A DNA stretch of 64,000 nt, from positions 1,054,001 through 1,118,000 of the forward strand of contig JAPDOI010000186.1 in assembly GCA_029168955.1 (NCBI GenBank), written 5' to 3'. The notes below the pieces were generated by a model. It made no database searches. It was not told the origin of the DNA and saw only the letters and a program-made list of their open reading frames with translations. Shown here piece after piece: positions 1-11,409 of this stretch. Position 1 is the first letter of the stretch. Each line of letters starts with the position of its first letter. The translations under genes and the position numbers were made by a program. Source of the DNA: Aplectana chamaeleonis. Taxonomy: Eukaryota; Nematoda; Chromadorea; Rhabditida; Cosmocercidae.

Positions 1-324
1 GGGGAGGAGACGTCTTGAAAAAGTTCTCCTGAGAGTTGTGGGGGATGGATAGAGTGACAATAATCTATGTTAGGGGTTTCCTAAGGGCCTTCCGATACTC
101 CAGAAGAAAAAAGAAAAAAAATCGTTTGAAACTACCTGTAACCCCCCCCCACTCGAAGCAACTGGAGTGAGTTCATATGCTTGGCACACATTTAGTTACA
201 ATAAAATTGCCCTATACAAGGTTTGACGGTTTGATTCTGGCCCATTCGTGAGATATAACCCGTTTCCGTGCTCAATGTGCATTCCATTCCTTGTATCACT
301 TGATTGAAGTTGCCATAGCGTTTG

Positions 325-410
325 TGCAGGGATGGTCGAGAGGATAACGATAGGCAATGCTAAACTACGAAGGGATGCTGGGCTGCGGGTTCGATTCCCG
401 CAATGCATCT
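325..410 (+). other. tRNA-derived element (degenerate)
   Basis: A perfect pol III B-box (GGTTCGATTCC) lies near 385-400, preceded at about 330 by an A-box-like TGGTCGAGAGG. The spacing and the region between them resemble a class II (serine-like) tRNA, but I could not pair an anticodon stem. It is more likely a tRNA pseudogene or SINE head than a working tRNA. Confidence 0.4.
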
Positions 411-1433
411 TCTGAAAAAATTGTTTTTCATTTATTCGATTGGTTATCCACGTGGTTTCTCATTCACATTTTAACTTTCTTTTTCCAATTTTACTGGATT
501 TACAATTTCTATCGCGTGAATCCGTGTAGTATATGCGCATTTCCTCGCCTGATTTGAAAATTATTCTTCTCACCTTCTTGTGCTAGCATTTCGGGTTCAC
601 TGAGAAATACTGCAATGTGAACATCTTGTAACTTTGTTTTACTTTTCTCGCGTCGAGAAAAACACCCTTCTTGAACATATACAAGTCGTTTGCGAATAAT
701 CGTAGAAAAACCGTTAGCATTGCAAGAAGCAAAGCGATGAACCCTTTGGTAAAAATTATCATCATGGCCGCAGTTTTCACTTTCAGAAGGCGACAATCGG
801 TTGCCCAATACACCTGCTGACCCTTCATCGAAAACTATTAGACTTGACCCGATCACGCAGAATTTTTTTCGATTGTTTGGAGTTCGAGGGTGAATGAGCG
901 AGTTATGGCGAAAAAAAGTCGAAATTTTTTTTCTCTCCATATTGATCCAAATAAAGCATATTGAGGTAGATGGGTGTCAGACATTGTAGCCAGCCAGTTT
1001 TCTCTTCTTTAAAACCGAAAGCACAGCCATGGTGGGCGTTTGAAGAGAATGCGTCCACTAATTTTTCATGTTTTTCCAATTTTTAGCTCTGCCGGATGGC
1101 CCTTAGGTAAAACCGAACATAGATTATTGTTACTCTATTCATCCCCCAAAACTCAGAAAAACTTTTTTCAGGACGTCAACTCCCCCGGGGGTCGTCCCTT
1201 GTCAAAGTTATTTGCTAAGTTAAACACGAATCTGCAATCCGTTTATCGATTTTTGATAGATTTCGGTAGGTTACGATGTATATACGGTAACTTGGTCAAA
1301 CTCTCAGATTTGGCTAAAAATTTCTTTGTGGGCGTTTGGAGAGCCGAACACGAATCTGTGGTTCATTTTTTGATTCTTGAAATGCGAAAGTAGGTAAATC
1401 CAGTTAAAAGGCATTAGGTCTACCGTGTACTCA
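411..1433. other. unassigned region left of the first CAGGGTC element
   Basis: No convincing gene. The minus strand of 509-940 is open for 143 codons and an overlapping frame (583-828) reads as a membrane-like segment, but neither has clear splice signals or family similarity. They might belong to a COPA intron or to a neighbouring gene. From about 1200 to 1400 lies a dispersed repeat also found at 3600-3900 and 33300-33900. Confidence 0.35.
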
Positions 1434-1774
1434 CAGGGTCAAGCGGGGTTGCGAAATTTCGCAACGGAGAGGGAAGGGGGTCGCAAAAATTTCGGATCTA
1501 AAATAAGAATTCGGTCAAGATTTTTTGTCAAGACTGTACCTGAAAATCTCGATTTTTGTTCACCAAAGGGAAGGATCGTAGCATTGCTCAGCTTTTAGAC
1601 GCTTGAGCCCGACTACTGAACGAATTTTTGCCGTCAAATTTTAGTAATCAATTATAAACTGCCCAGAAGCGCGCCTCGGGGGGAGGGGAGGATAGCAAGT
1701 ACTCTGGAAAAAAATTCTGCTGACGGGGGTTCGCTCCGATTTCGAAAAATTACGCAACGCCCCGCTTGACCCTG
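1434..1774. mobile_element. CAGGGTC-ended MITE, copy 1
   Basis: The terminal inverted repeats begin CAGGGTCAAGCGGGG and continue into TTGCG. The right end is the reverse complement, CCCGCTTGACCCTG. The ends resemble hAT termini. The element lies downstream of the last visible COPA exon. Two other copies sit in COPA introns. Confidence 0.7.
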
Positions 1775-2104
1775 CATGTACTACAAAAACCCAAAGTCTA
1801 GCGACAAACAGACCCCCGATTCGCGTTCAGCGCATGAATAACCCCCAGTTGTAAGATTTGAGTCGAATCCGAAAAAAAAAATCAAACACCCAGAAGAATT
1901 GTTTGATCCTTTGAAACCTTCTTGCAAAGTTTCAAAACGCTTATAATTTCGCTCAGCGGTGTCCGCAAACAAATCCGATGTCAGATTCTGAGACAGCTAG
2001 CCAGAAATAGACCAGAAAACATTCATCATCTTTGGAATGGTGGGGATGGCCCTGCGAGGCTCCCTAGTCAGATATAACCCGAGCCTCATAAAGTTAATTC
2101 CTAC

Positions 2105-5100
2105 TTTGTGGTCAGATCAAGTCGGCGGAGCTGCTTGTCCTTCACATAGAAGGCGATATTCTCCGCCACACAATACGCCGGTCTTTCTCGTTGAATCTTG
2201 AAAACAATCATTCCATTGTCATGACCGGCGGCAAACATATTCAGGTTAGGATGCGCCGACAGCACCCAGAAGCGCTCGTTCTCATGTCTGAAAATCAACA
2301 TTTTGGCGAAGAAAAAAACCGACGCAGTGAGCGAAGCTCACCTGAACACATGAAGACTCGTCCTCTTCTGCAAATCCCAAACTCGGATCGATTTATCCTC
2401 AGAGTTTGAAAGAATCAATTCAGCTTTTGGATGGAACAACACGGATGACACATTGTTATAGTGGCCACGACAGCTATCGACCTATGAGAAAACACAAGAA
2501 TTTCGAGTAAAGTAATATATAAAAAGCTTCAATATATGTAGAAAGCTACCTCCCAAGCCTTGGATTCATTATATCTCCACAACTTCACCAGACGATCATC
2601 TGATCCAGACACCAGAATAGGCATCGTATGATGGAAAGCCACCCAATTTACTCCTATAATAATCACAATACCCCATCTGGAAATCGGATTCAGCCTATTT
2701 ACAACTGCGCCGAGCTTGCGAGAACCATGGGATGCGGAACACGGTCAAGCGTAATTGCGAAATTTCGCAACGGTAGTGGATGGGGGGGTCGCAAAAATTT
2801 TTGCCCGAAAATGAAGGTTAGAGTGGATCGGGGTACGGCGCGGGGTTTGGATATCCACAGGGGGGTCTGAGCTCCGCCGGGACACCAAGTGGGCCATTCT
2901 GAAAGCGCTCAACACTGTTTAGAATCAATTTTCTACGAAGAATTCGATTACACCGTCTAATTTGCATGGAATCTGGCTGCAACTCTACACAAAATGTTGT
3001 TGCAACGCTCATGGTGGGTCTGAGAAAATCGCCAAAATTGTGAACAAATAATGCTTCGGGCGGGGGGGGGGGGGGGGGATCCGAGAAAATTGCAAGAAAA
3101 ATTTGGCCGAATAACTCTTCTGGGGGGGTCGTTTGGAGAATCGCCAAAATTTGCCTTCTGATGGGGGGTATGAGTGAAATTTATCTTGCCCACACCTCAT
3201 GCCGCCCGCACCCTGGAGGGGATCGCGAAAATTTCAGACCAAAATGAAAATTCGGTGAAGATATCCCAAAAATTCTTGAAATTTTTGGTCTTCAAAGGAA
3301 AGGATCGTAGCATTGCACAGGTTTTAGACGCTTGAGCTCGACTACTCAATGATTTTTCGGCTTCTAAGAGTTTTACTAATCAAGTATAAACTTCCCAAAA
3401 ATCGCGCCTTGGTGGTGGGGGTCGCAAAAATTTTAGATTTTGAAAGAAATTTTGATGGTGAGGCGGGGGCCGCTCTGATTTCGAAAAACTACGCAACGCT
3501 CCGCTTGATCCCGATTTGAAGCTTCAAATCGGAGAAAAAATTGAGAAAACTCAACTTTTTACGAGTTCCGGAATGGTACGATATCTATGGCCCCAAACGT
3601 TTCTCTAGAGGTTATTTGGAGTGCTAAACACAAATATGAAATTCGATTATCGATTTTCCACAGCTCACGGTAAGTTACGGTGGGTATACGGTAGTTGGGT
3701 CAAAGCCTCAGAATTAACTCAAAATTTCCGCGCGGGTTTTCGGGGTGCTGAACACGAATTCGAGGTCCATTTGCCAACTTTTGATATATTAGGATTGCTT
3801 TTGCCCTCTAAATGGCATGGTGCCTACGGTAACCTACAATAAACCTCAGAATTTCGACAATGGGGACCCCAGATTCGTATTCCGCACCCTAATCAACCCC
3901 GACATACGAGTTTTGAGCCAAATCCCAATTTCTTTTTGAAAACACTAAAAAATGTCTCTTGAGCATCCTTATCTTTTTGCGAAGCTTGAAAAACGCTTAC
4001 AACTTCTTGGAACCTGCAGCTCGAGGCGGGATACTCCGCAGTTTTACTACGGAGGACAAAGAGACACTAACAATAGAATTCGTTTTCGCGGATGCGCTTA
4101 CCGCTCTAAACACTTCCCTTGTAAGACTATTCACTATCTTAGGGAAATCTCGAAGTATCAGTTTCAGGTCGACAGCTGAACAAAAGATCAATGTCTGCTA
4201 CATTTCAATGAAGTAAATGAACGCGACGAGATTTCCCTTTTTATGTAAACTAAGGGAGTGTCCAAAATAATAATCAAAACGTTACCTCTGTCATGTCCCT
4301 CCAACACATGCTTCACAACGACATCCGGCTGTCCAAACAGGTCCGCCTGAGTTTGCGGTCCCACTCCGGGACGTGGAGCCGTACCTCCACCACCAGGCAA
4401 CTGCTTCTTTCCTTAAACAACAAGATATTTTCGTGGTTCACATAGAAAACAGAAAAAAACGCAAGCGAAATTCCTCTCCGCAAGAACTCACTTAGGCCAG
4501 AAATGTCCCAAATGCGAACCGTCTGGTCGAGAGAGGCTGAGGCAACGAGATCTTCTGACGTATGGAACTGTGCGCACATCACATAATGATTGTGTCCTAA
4601 ATTACCATCTTCATTATCAGAACCACAACGAAGAACCAGAAAATCTTAAAAACTGAACAAACCGGTCAAAATCGCAATGGAATTCCTCGACTGCCAGTTC
4701 CAGATTCGGACAGTCTGATCGTCGGATGCCGAAATGATCCATGGATATTTATGGTGGAAGAATGTGGATCGAATATAGTCAAGATGACCGAGAAGTGTGA
4801 ATATGCATCGTTTTTGCTTATAATTCCACACCTATAGAAAACAAACAGGCAATCAACATTTGAAAAAATAGAAAAAAAAATAACGTTCACACCTTTATTT
4901 TGTAATCATCTCCTCCTGAGACAAAAATTGGCTGATCCTGATGGAAGCAAATGCCTCTGACTGGTCCATCGTGTTCGTCAAACTTGTCGAGCAGGACACA
5001 CATTCTGTAGTCCCACAGCTGGATCACACCGCTGTGCAACGAGGCGAGAACCCATGGTCTTGTGGGGTGAAATGATATACCTGAACCAGCATTATTTGGT

Positions 5101-8100
5101 GGATTATTGACTGCTTCTGAAACCGTCACTATCTGCTGACGGGCATGTCATCTCCGCACCCAATTAAGACACAGCGAAATTTTATCCCACGTCAAGATTC
5201 CTAAATCACTTGAAGGAAGAGTTCACGACAAGGGTCAGGCGGGGTTGCGAAATTTTGCAACAGGGAGGAGTTCGCGAAAATTCCTTCCAAAAATGAAAAT
5301 TTGGTGAAGATATCCCAGAGATTCTCGATATTTTCGGTCACCATAGGGAAGCATTGCTAAAATTTTAGACGCTCGAGCCCGACTACTGAACGAATTTTCA
5401 TTGTCTGACTGTTTTAGTTATCAAATATGGTCTGTCCGGAAATCGCGCCTCCGGGGGATCGCAAAAACTTTGAATTAAAAAAAAGTGGGGGGAAGGGAGT
5501 CGCTCCAACTTTGAAAAAATACGCAATGCCCCGCTTGACCCTGTTCACGATGAATATCACATTCGAGTTCGACTCAAAATGGGATTTACCGGTCTTGACT
5601 TATCGAATAGTGAAGAAACAGCGAAGAAAAGCGCTCAGAATAAGCTAATATAGTGGTTTCAAACGTTTAGGGCGTAGACAAGCTTACGGTCCCTGCTAGT
5701 TTCCGCAAGTGCGCGCTAATAGCGAAATGCTCGCGAATCGATCAGACTGAACGTTGCGGTGTTTCTTGGCGATTCGCCATCGAAAACGTCCGCTGCGCCA
5801 CACGCTCGTCAGGACGGGGGCGGACCGGGACAGGCGGGCGTACTGGGCTAACAGAATCTTCACTTCCCCGTCGTTTTTATCGTTTGCTGACTCGTTTTCG
5901 ATGCTTTCTTCGGCCCACCCCCTCCGGCGTCTGCCAGCGCGGTGTTTCAGACTGAAAACTCAAAACATTTGCACTAATCAAAGACAATGACCCACCCTGC
6001 CAAGCAAAACTCAGAACATTTGCACTAATAAAAGACAATGACCCACCCTGCCCAAAATCGGGGAGCATTTCACACGACAAGGATGAGTTGCCCCGCAACC
6101 AGGGTTGAGCAGGCCGCTGCGAACGGTGACCAAAAGTTCACGACCCCCCCCTTGGTGACCAAAATTTTCACGAACCCCCCCCCTGGAATAGAGAAATGGC
6201 TACCTTCCCGAAAGGTGTGGAGATAAACCCCATTTTTTCAAAAAAATTTACGACCCCCAAATTTTCATTTTTTCCGAAAAATTTCCGAAATCTTCACGAC
6301 CCCCGTTGCGACCAGTCGCAAGCCTGCCCGCAACCCCCTTATCCGGTTCTAAAAAACGGTCAAATGCCCAGAGAGTAACGCTGTGGTCACGGTGAAGCGG
6401 ACCGCTGTGAAGGGGTTTAGCGGAGCTAGTTCCCTGCTTTACAACCAGGAATATTCGAAAATCGTTGCAATCCTCTGTTTCCTTCTTGGGCCGGATTCCT
6501 TGTGAGCCACACGAGAAAATTTCATTATTTGTGCTAAAATTCGACTTGTATGATCCGCTCCCGACCAGTTAGGAAATCACACAACCGTGTATGAACCTGA
6601 CCGCTAATCGAGCACTGTTGGAGCTTGTTTACCAAGATTTCGTTCCGATTAGAAAATGTGAATTTGACGCGTTGTTAAAAAATGAGTGAATCGGGGAGGA
6701 TGAGGGAGGTCGTGGAAAATCTCAGCCCAAGAGTGAAAATTTGGGGTGAGGATCATAAAGATTTCGGCCCAAAAACGACAACTCGAGTAGGGAGAGTCGT
6801 TAGAAATTTCCGAAAATTCCTGTCACAGGGGAAGGGAATCGTAACTTCATTCAAGTCTTACAAAATAGCTTTTTCCACCATAACTTAGAGCCAACTTTCC
6901 GCGACCAGTAACGCCGCGGTAAGCCTGCACTATAGACAGAAATGGGCTAAAAAGCACGTACCAGCCAACGTTTCATTAGGGCCATTATCTGCACCTGGAC
7001 CCAAATTGAAATCGAACTAGTTTGGAGAACGAAACCACTGGGCTATTTCAATTTTTTCGATTTCAGGAGGAGGAACCCCAGATTGTTGTAAACCTGACGG
7101 TTGATGCAAAAATTCAACTGCAAACATGAAGCCCTAACCGGCTGTCGGCAGCTGGACACCCCTGCAGAAATGTACAACCGTCAAGTCCGATGTGTCCGCA
7201 GCTACGGCCCACGTGCACCATACCATACGCGCATTTTTCAAAATACGAAGTCACTGGATAGGAAGTTGTTCTCAAGGATTTCTAGCGCAGAAGAGTTTTT
7301 TTCACACCGGATCACTATGAACTACTCTTGTGTCAACGTTTTAGGGAGGAAATGCTCAGATTATGACACATCTAACCTTTTAGTCAGCAAAGTGACTTTT
7401 TTTTATCCTGAAGCGTTCAATACAGAAATTTGAGGTGCAGAGCCAAACAATGTAACCCATTTTTCAGACCTTGAAAATGTTAGGGTGAAATGTCTTATAT
7501 ATTCAAGTACCAATCTTCAATGAGGGCCGATCGTAGAAACCCGAATTGGACTGCGAATCAGGAGAAATCCAGATTGGACGGTGCAGCCTTCGGCTGCACC
7601 GTCTGGCAGGGGAGGAAAACCCCGGGTGTGGGCTAATTTTTTTACCCTAGCGCTTCCGGGAGGTGCGAATCAGGAGAAATCTAGATTGGACGGTGCAGCC
7701 TTCGGCTGCACCGTCTGGCAGGGGAGGAAAACCCCGGGTGTGGGCTAATTTTTTACCCTAGCGGTTCCGGGAGGTGCGAATCAGGAGAAATCTAGATTGG
7801 ACGGTGCAGCCTTCGGCTGCACCGTCTGGCAGGGGAGGAAAACCCCGGGTGTGGGCTAATTTTTTTACCCTAGCGGTTCCGGGAGGTGCGAATCAGGAGA
7901 AATCTAGATTGGACGGTGCAGCCTTCGGCTGCACCGTCTGGCAGGGGAGGAAAACCCCGGGTGTGGGCAAATTTTTTACCCTAGCGATTCCGGGAGGTGC
8001 GAATCAGGAGAAATACAGATTGGACGGTGCAGCTTTGTACTTAATAACGGTTATATACACTGAATAAAAAAACGTCCCTCCAGCTTCTCTAATCTTCCAG

Positions 8101-8888
8101 CCTTCAAGGCATGATCGATGTCATATCTTCGATGTTTCGCCGTTTCTTCCACTCTTCTATAGTCTTGTATCTTCTGCTTGGTGTAAATGATAAGGGTAAG
8201 AAATAGTGATTCCATGAAAAATTATCATAAACGATATTTCGATTATTCCCTGGCATCGAATCAGGATTTCGTCACCCTAATCAGCACTGAAACCTCCTAA
8301 AACACTACTTTCCTTCGTAACCACGCAGAAGAAACAAAAAACAATAGAAGAGAAAGCAGGAAAAACGAGGAAAACACAAAAAATGAGAAAAACCGGCGAT
8401 CATCACTCGGCCTCAATTAAAAATTTTTGCGCGTGAATGGCGCGTCTCGTTGTTGCCTGCAGACAGTGCTTCCTAGTTGACGGTTGTACGTTTTTGCAGG
8501 GGTGTCTATTTGGAAACACCCGCCCTAACCTAGCGAAGTTCTTATACCGTCGCAAACCATACTTGCCTAAAAAGCTGGAACCTGCCCTTATTCTTCCACT
8601 ATATCAGCAACAGAACCCTCGACAAACGCTCGATCAACTTTTGCCCCAGTCTCGAAGTTCATAAAGAGAGACAGTAATTTGTTTTTTCAACTTCAACACT
8701 CCAGGATAAGTTTGTAAAGCAATCAATCGGCTACTCTGTTTTCTCGTCGCTTTGTTTTACTCTATACTGCACTCTATTTCAGTCGGACGTGAAGAAATGA
8801 AATAAAACTTTAGAAAAATATTTTTAAAAAAACTCTTCTCACCTTTGACTCGCGCTGATTTCGACTCGAATTTGACCAGCAGCGACAT
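2105..8888 (-). CDS. copa: Coatomer subunit alpha (COPI), WD40 part; 3' end outside the window
   Basis: Alpha-COP is a scaffold subunit of the COPI coat, which carries retrograde Golgi-to-ER traffic. Eight minus-strand exons join in phase: 8888-8843, 5080-4893, 4831-4663, 4596-4492, 4411-4286, 2653-2550, 2481-2342 and 2287-2105. They encode about 353 residues of a protein usually near 1,230. Exon 1 starts [16 protein letters not shown], the canonical alpha-COP N terminus. Exon 2 has [20 protein letters not shown] and [13 protein letters not shown]. Later exons hold [29 protein letters not shown], the RKKQLPGG linker and [12 protein letters not shown], giving six WD40 blades before the second domain. 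The last exon ends at donor AA/GTAGG, so the gene continues left. A TTTTCAG acceptor gives an exon start at 8919, 31 nt before the ATG, and fits trans-splicing. Introns 1 (3.8 kb) and 5 (1.6 kb) are filled with repeats. Confidence 0.96.
2741..3512. mobile_element. CAGGGTC-family element, long copy in COPA intron 5
   Basis: The left end reads GGTCAAGCGTAATTGCG and the right end CGCAACGCTCCGCTTGATCC, so the termini match the copies at 1434 and 5229 but are more decayed. At about 770 bp it is twice the length of the others and contains a G-run at 3061-3079. It sits wholly inside COPA intron 5, so it does not disturb the coding exons. Confidence 0.6.
3513..4285. repeat. rest of COPA intron 5: dispersed gene-like repeat
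   Basis: From about 3600 to 3920 the intron holds the dispersed phrase also seen at 1200-1400 and 33300-33900, including GCTGAACACGAAT and GAGGTCCATTTG. Minor open frames at 3952-4216 have no recognisable product. Confidence 0.45.
5229..5542. mobile_element. CAGGGTC-ended MITE with 8-bp target duplication
   Basis: The element is flanked by identical GTTCACGA at 5221-5228 and 5543-5550. Its ends are CAAGGGTCAGGCGGGG and CCCCGCTTGACCCT. An 8-bp duplication plus CAGGG-type ends points to a hAT-type MITE. It lies in COPA intron 1, about 140 bp upstream of exon 2. Confidence 0.8.
5551..7554. other. COPA intron 1, left part
   Basis: No exon was found here. A 43-bp phrase beginning TCAAAACATTTGCACTAAT occurs twice in tandem at about 5957-6055. 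The stretch 6130-6330 has C-runs and words such as TTCACGACC resembling decayed CAGGGTC-family DNA. Short open frames show no family signature. Confidence 0.5.
7555..8034. repeat. 112-bp tandem satellite, about 4.3 units, each with a hairpin
   Basis: Units begin at 7555, 7667, 7778, 7890 and 8001, giving periods of 111-112 bp and near identity. Each full unit has a 12-bp perfect stem around loop TTC (GACGGTGCAGCC / GGCTGCACCGTC), followed by GGCAGGGGAGGAAAACCCC. Units open with GAATCAGGAGAAAT. The last unit breaks off inside the hairpin. The plus frame is open across the array only because units are near multiples of three. It lies in COPA intron 1. Confidence 0.9.
8035..8842. other. COPA intron 1, proximal part
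   Basis: Nothing recognisable apart from splice donor G/GTGAG at 8842 on the minus strand. A plus-strand open frame at 8437-8664 has no family features. Confidence 0.4.
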
Positions 8889-8920
8889 TTTGTAAAATGT
8901 CGCCAACTGCTTGTTTCACC
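8889..8920 (-). promoter_or_regulatory. copa: COPA 5' UTR with likely spliced-leader acceptor
   Basis: On the minus strand a T-run followed by CAG ends at 8920 and is followed by 31 nt before the ATG at 8888. A strong acceptor this close to a start with no upstream exon is the usual picture for nematode trans-splicing. Whether SL1 or an SL2-type leader is used cannot be read from the sequence. Confidence 0.55.
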
Positions 8921-9470
8921 TGAAAAAAATTACTCTGAATTTTTATTCAAGAAAAATTATGAACATAATTTCAAAATTTCGCACGACAACACATTTATGA
9001 GAATAAAACGCAGGTTCAAACCATTGCTCACGACAGAACCACATCATAAGCTCTTCGGCACATATATTAACTTTAGAAATAACTTCAAAATACAAAAAAT
9101 AGACAAATACAAAACAGGAAAAGTATACCACCCCGATTATGAAGAAGACGAGCAACGTTGGCAGTGCTTAGCTACCGTAATCAAAAGCCACGAATAAAAC
9201 CGCTCGCCAGGCGACGTGTCCGATGGAGCGCGTCAGACAACCATCTGACTCGTTGGGGAAAGGATGGAGGTGATGGAATGAATGCACAGAACAAATAAAG
9301 GAGAGACAGCTGTTATGGTTCTGTGAATCAGAATCTGAAAATGTCTACATAACTTTCCCATGAATAGGAAATAGTGCCGGAAACTCCAACAGCTTTAGAG
9401 GATTTGTCGTTATTCGAGATGGAGACTAAAAATCCTTTTTTAAATCTTTTCTGTCCTCTTGAAAACAGCT

Positions 9471-9476
9471 ATTTAT
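9471..9476 (-). terminator. polyadenylation signal of gene X
   Basis: AATAAA on the minus strand about 75 nt after the stop codon at 9549-9551. The next gene on this strand (COPA) has its acceptor about 550 nt further on. Confidence 0.6.
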
Positions 9477-9548
9477 TGAGAATGATCTGGCTTACAATAA
9501 ACATCAGTAAATACTACTACAGTTGCAACATTCAGCAATATATAGCCG

Positions 9549-10788
9549 CTATTGCAGTGGGTTCTCCTGAGAGACTGCTTCAAACTCCATAGTCTTCCTT
9601 CGAATTAGGGTCTTGAACTTCTTCACAATTTCCCGGGAATTCGGAGAAAACGTGTCTTCATCAGCCTCCACTACCTGGAATCGTATCAAGGCTATTTTTA
9701 TTCCTACTTTTCATTCACTCCTAGATACCTTTTTTATCACAAGAAGGGTTTTATCTGTTGTGAGCGGCTCCACGATTTCCAGAGGAGTTTCATACTCTAC
9801 GCCTTGATTGCCATCGTTGTTGTCTCCTCTATAACATGCATAAGAAAAAAGACAAAATATTTATGAAAACTTCAAGAAATTTATAGAAGGTCACTCACTC
9901 TTCAGGGAGGAGAATGCAATATTCAGAGGAGTTCCGTCCGGATGAAATGTCCAATCCAGTATTTCTCAAATAATAAATTCATTTGCCAACCTATTTTTCA
10001 AAACTCAATTGGTCTAAGACACTACCCAGATAAATCGCTCTCAGGATTCTCTGCAAATTTTTGAATATATGCATTAACTTACTGTCAGAAATTTTCGAAA
10101 ATGCGTGTAACAAGTTTTTTTTTTTGAAATTACCAATTGGAAAGCCGTAGAGTTTAAGGTTTCCATTTATCCACCAGTTAAGTGGCAGAATTCAAAAAAT
10201 CTGTGATTAAAACTGTGCTCATACGTATTTTTTTTTAATATCAAAAGTCGATGACAAATCCTATTTTCAAAAGCAATATGTACTTATACAAAAGAAGGAG
10301 GACGTGAGATGCATAGAACTCATTAACTTGGATTTTACTGGAAGGTATATGAAATTTCATTACTTCGGGATTTCCGGAAGACTAAAAAAAGAGAAATCTC
10401 AGAGCTGGGCACTCTTCATTAATCTGAAGATTCTTTCGCTGATTCAAAATATACGTAGTATAGGTCAGCGTAGTGCTAACCTTTCGGCCTTCTCCATAAT
10501 ATTCTCATATTCGGCCGTCTCCATAATATTCTCATTTTCGGCCTTCTCCATAATGTTCGCATACTCGGTCTTTTCCTTTACATTCTCATATTCGGCCCTA
10601 TCCATAATATTCTCATATTCGGCCCTCTCCATAATATTCTCATTTTCGTCCATCTCCATTATATTCACATATTCCTTATCCTCAACAACGCTTTCCTGAA
10701 AGTAGTGACACAATAAACTTGAGGACCTTTGAATCCATCCAGCCTAGGTCAGCAACTACCTTTATCCTAGATATGGTTTGTAGCTTAT
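9549..10788 (-). CDS. Gene X, 3' half: n-residue repeat protein of unknown function
   Basis: Five exons join in phase and end with TAG: 10788-10760, 10695-10481, 9964-9899, 9828-9729 and 9674-9549. Exon 10695-10481 encodes about seven copies of a nine-residue acidic repeat of consensus AEYENIMEK. It is followed by NTGLDISSGRNSSEYCILLP, then ETPLEIVEPLTTDKTLLVIK, then a basic tail (EIVKKFKTLIRRKTMEF) and NPLQ. The introns are short and their acceptors fit nematode consensus (TTTCAG, TTCCAG, one weaker TTTGAG). The repeat is probably helical and charged. I do not recognise the family. The coding reading is well supported because exon lengths and phases agree at every junction; the function is unknown. 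A poly-A signal follows. The first exon begins in phase 1, so the gene continues upstream. Confidence 0.85.
10490..10680 (-). repeat. coding minisatellite, 27-bp unit
   Basis: About seven 27-bp units on the minus strand encode the nine-residue repeat of gene X. Units vary at codons for Y/N and K/R/T/D but keep the frame and the ENIM core, as expected for selected coding repeats rather than neutral satellite DNA. Confidence 0.85.
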
Positions 10789-10976
10789 CTGCGTTGTAGC
10801 TTTTTACTCGCTATCTTGGGAGCAGAGCGGTTGTTTCTTCATTTCTACCATTTTGTTCTCCTAGAAACGACCTCTCTACTCTCATGATGAAGCAATCATA
10901 GCAGCCTCGCGGCTACTCCCCATCCAGTTATCAACGATAGATTGAAGGCTTAGTGCGAGCTTAGAAATAAACCATA

Positions 10977-11250
10977 AGGGGTCTGCAGAGTTGCAGAGAC
11001 CGGCGAGTGGTCGCCGATCATCAGCCTTGACGCGGCGACAGAAATGTTTCAGAACATTATCGTCGCGGCGTCGGTTGCCGCTCGCTGGCAGTGATGTAGG
11101 GCCGTCGCGGCGTCAAAACACTCTGCGGTGCCCCCTCGTCGCCCTTCAGTCCGCGTCGGTCGCCATCGTCGCCGAGTGTAATCGATATTACATCACCCAG
11201 TGCTGTTCGTCGCTGCGAGCAACGCCACAACTTCAACTCTGCAGACCCCT
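10977..11250. mobile_element. AGGGGTCTGCAG foldback MITE, copy 1
   Basis: The ends are AGGGGTCTGCAGAGTTG and CAACTCTGCAGACCCCT (with one gap). The interior is rich in GTCGCC words and self-complementary. A second copy with the same ends is at 58853-59123. It lies between exons of gene X. Confidence 0.75.
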
Positions 11251-11344
11251 ATACCATACATGGGCGATGTATGCTTACGACAGGTTTTAAGTTCACGGGA
11301 AGCTTGAAACCGTCAGTTTTGTTTCTGCTTCTGCGCCTCACAGG

Positions 11345-11409
11345 TTGGTAGGGTGGAATATTTATTAACTTGGCCGACGTTTCGACGGTTTCGTCGTCTT
11401 CAAGGCCTA
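11345..11409 (-). other. coding-like stretch of gene X region
   Basis: The minus strand reads GLEDDETVETSAKLINIPPY up to a good donor CCT/GTGAGG. The adjacent TA-flanked MITE end (11410 onward) would supply a TTTTCTCAG acceptor. Phase does not match the next exon at 10788, so its place in gene X is unresolved. Confidence 0.3.

Noticed and set aside
5555..5600. [14 protein letters not shown] minus-strand reading as the COPA first exon
   Set aside because: It only partly matches the alpha-COP N terminus and is part of a dispersed repeat. The exact N terminus with proper donor is at 8888-8843.
7555..8034. CRISPR-like array
   Set aside because: The whole 112-bp unit is repeated with no unique spacers, and the context is a eukaryotic intron.
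7774..8067. 97-codon plus-strand open frame
   Set aside because: It is open only because it crosses the satellite array; unit lengths of 111 and 112 would shift the frame and no start or splice context is present.
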